In this document: positions 4,729-5,975 of the stretch, in pieces
Numbering within the stretch: position 1 is the stretch's first letter
Layout of the letters: each line of letters opens with the position of its first letter
Source: an uncultured Holophagales bacterium
Lineage (GTDB): Bacteria > Acidobacteriota > Thermoanaerobaculia > UBA5066
Direction of reading: 5' to 3'
Assembly: GCA_937927565.1 (NCBI GenBank)
Contig: CALBDV010000599.1
Span: 1 to 5,975 of the forward strand
DNA length: 5,975 bases
The notes under the pieces: generated by a model
Seen by the model: only the letters and a program-made list of their open reading frames with translations
The model's database searches: none
Told to the model about the DNA's origin: nothing
Program-made: the position numbers and the translations under genes

Positions 4729-5975
4729 CTGAATCTCTCCTGACCGCCCCGGAGGTCTCCCCCGCCCTCTCCGCCGTCAACCCGTCGCGGGAAGAGCTCC
4801 GCAGGTGGTATTCCCTCATGCACCTGGGGCGCGTCCTCGACGACAAGGCCCCGAACTATCTCAAGCAGGGCCTCGGCTGGTCCTACCACGCGCCGTGCGC
4901 CGGCCACGACGGCATCCAGGTGGCCCTCGGGACGATCTTCCGCCCGGCGTTCGACTATCTCTTCCCGTACTACCGCGACCTGACGACCTGCCTCGCGGCG
5001 GGAGTGACCCCGGAGCAGATCCTCCTCAACGGCATGTCGAAGGCCTCGGACGTCTCCTCGGGCGGCCGGCACATGTCGAACCACTTCGCCCGGCACGACC
5101 TCTACGTCTGGAACGTCTCCTCCTGCGTCTCCAACCACGCGCAGCACGCCGCGGGCCTCGGCCGGGCCATCCGGTCGTACGGGATGAAGAGCCTCGTCTA
5201 CTGCTCGATGGGCGAGTCGTCCACCTCCGAGGGGTACTTCTACGAAGCCGTCAACGGCTGCTCGCTCGGAAAGCTGCCGGTCATCTTCGTCATCCAGGAC
5301 AACGGCTACGGCATTTCCGTCCCGAAGCGCCAGCAGACGGCGAACCACTACGCCTCGGACAATTTCGCGAGCTTCCCGAACCTCAAGGTCATCCACTGCG
5401 ACGGCAAGGACGTCCTCGACTCGGTCCGCGCCCTGCGCGAGGCCGCCGACTTCGCGCAGAGCGGCGCGGGGACCGTCCTCGTCCACGCCGAGTGCGTGCG
5501 CATCGGCTCCCACTCGAACTCCGATCGGCACGAGCTCTACCGCGACGAGCAGGAGCTCGCCGTGGCGAAAGAGCTGGACCCGCTCCCCCGCTTTCGCCGC
5601 CTCCTCGTCGAAGGGGGCGCCTTCTCCGAGGAGGAGATCCGCGCGATCGAGGACGAGAACCGGCAGGCCTACGAGACCGCGGCGGATCGCGCCCGGAGCG
5701 CGCCCGACCCTGACCCGAAATCGATCCACGACTTCGTCCTCCCCGAGCCCTGGGTCCCCGAAGGGGACGGCCTGGCGACGGTCCCCCGGACACCGGCAGC
5801 CGGAGAGGACGGACGGCCTCACCGCGAATCGTCTCTGATCCACGCGATCAACGAGACGATGAAGGACCTCTTCCGCGAGAACCAGGACACCTTCATCTGG
5901 GGCCAGGACGTCGCTTCCGGGGAGAAGGGCGGGATCTTCAACGTCACGAAGGGGATGGAGAAGGAGTTCGGGAGC
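4725..5975 (+). CDS. Thiamine-diphosphate 2-oxoacid dehydrogenase E1, fused alpha-beta type, C-terminus cut by window edge
   Basis: I translated the plus strand by hand; the frame stays open for 417 codons to the window end. E1 decarboxylates a 2-oxoacid (pyruvate or a branched-chain 2-oxoacid) with thiamine diphosphate and passes the acyl group to E2 lipoyl. Residues about 25-330 form an alpha-type part: AGHDGIQVALG (59-69), LFPYYRDL (79-86), the SSCVSNHAQHAAGLGRA stretch (132-148), the cofactor region MGESSTSEGYFYEA (162-175) and VIQDNGYGIS (189-198), with Mg-binding N193 and Y195, and the RIGSHSNSD loop with YR (259-273; H263 probably catalytic). A Pro/Asp/Glu-rich linker (about 325-366) leads to a beta-type start at about 368: SLIHAINETMKDLF, IWGQDVASGEKGGIFNVTKGM. 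Thus alpha and beta are in one chain, as known from some Bacteroidetes and other phyla. The usual GDG of the cofactor motif is GES (163-165). Substrate cannot be told from sequence. TTG start chosen from the RBS. It is transcribed away from rpsA. Confidence 0.9.
   Translation, partial: MTESLLTAPEVSPALSAVNPSREELRRWYSLMHLGRVLDDKAPNYLKQGLGWSYHAPCAGHDGIQVALGTIFRPAFDYLFPYYRDLTTCLAAGVTPEQILLNGMSKASDVSSGGRHMSNHFARHDLYVWNVSSCVSNHAQHAAGLGRAIRSYGMKSLVYCSMGESSTSEGYFYEAVNGCSLGKLPVIFVIQDNGYGISVPKRQQTANHYASDNFASFPNLKVIHCDGKDVLDSVRALREAADFAQSGAGTVLVHAECVRIGSHSNSDRHELYRDEQELAVAKELDPLPRFRRLLVEGGAFSEEEIRAIEDENRQAYETAADRARSAPDPDPKSIHDFVLPEPWVPEGDGLATVPRTPAAGEDGRPHRESSLIHAINETMKDLFRENQDTFIWGQDVASGEKGGIFNVTKGMEKEFGS

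Noticed and set aside
4805..5713. A 302-codon plus-strand frame inside the E1 gene
   Set aside because: It is an out-of-frame Arg/Pro-rich reading of the E1 coding sequence; the frame starting at TTG 4725 gives the conserved protein.
4698..5843. A 381-codon minus-strand frame opposite the E1 gene
   Set aside because: The plus strand here encodes conserved E1 motifs. The antisense product has no recognisable domain and no convincing start signal.
1..5975. tRNA, rRNA, CRISPR, insertion sequences, attachment sites or prophage genes
   Set aside because: Reading both strands, I saw no tRNA-like cloverleaf, spaced repeats, transposase motifs or long terminal inverted repeats.

Overview
The window is G+C-rich bacterial chromosome with housekeeping genes and no sign of mobile DNA, RNA genes or CRISPR. 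It holds four protein genes. Three lie on the minus strand in the order rpsA, parC, ispH (4498 down to 1). One lies on the plus strand and runs off the right edge (4725-5975). ispH is cut by the left edge. Three of the four genes start with a non-ATG codon (GTG, GTG, TTG), each with a good Shine-Dalgarno sequence, and codons mostly end in G or C. Strong G+C bias, a fused alpha/beta 2-oxoacid dehydrogenase E1 and a ParC-type topoisomerase next to rpsA would fit Acidobacteriota or a deltaproteobacterium-like lineage. That placement is inference only.

Layout. 1-584 (-): IspH, the last enzyme of the MEP isoprenoid pathway, 194 N-terminal residues with all three [4Fe-4S] cysteines. 587-2920 (-): a complete 777-residue type IIA topoisomerase A subunit, best called ParC because the canonical GyrA box is absent; its stop codon lies 2 nt before the ispH start. 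2921-3004: an 84-nt gap with a strong minus-strand intrinsic terminator whose T-tract almost touches the parC ribosome binding site, plus a second GC hairpin just after the rpsA stop. 3005-4498 (-): a 497-residue ribosomal protein S1 with five S1 domains instead of the six in E. coli. 4499-4724: a divergent intergenic region of 226 bp with an rpsA leader hairpin, a single AT-rich promoter-like island and a possible 19-codon leader ORF whose stop overlaps the next start. 4725-5975 (+): the E1 component of a thiamine-diphosphate 2-oxoacid dehydrogenase, a complete alpha-type part followed by the beginning of a beta-type part in one chain.

How they fit together. The minus-strand genes look like a growth-linked housekeeping cluster (translation, chromosome decatenation, isoprenoid precursors). 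ispH and rpsA are known neighbours and are fused in some Clostridia; here a topoisomerase gene sits between them. The terminator between rpsA and parC suggests that most rpsA transcripts stop there, and that parC-ispH depends on read-through or a very close promoter. The E1 gene is transcribed away from this cluster and belongs to central carbon or branched-chain 2-oxoacid metabolism. I found no clearly new biological system. The most unusual points are the terminator packed against the parC ribosome binding site, the possible leader ORF at the E1 start, and the changed residues in the E1 cofactor motif and the ParC quinolone-determining region.
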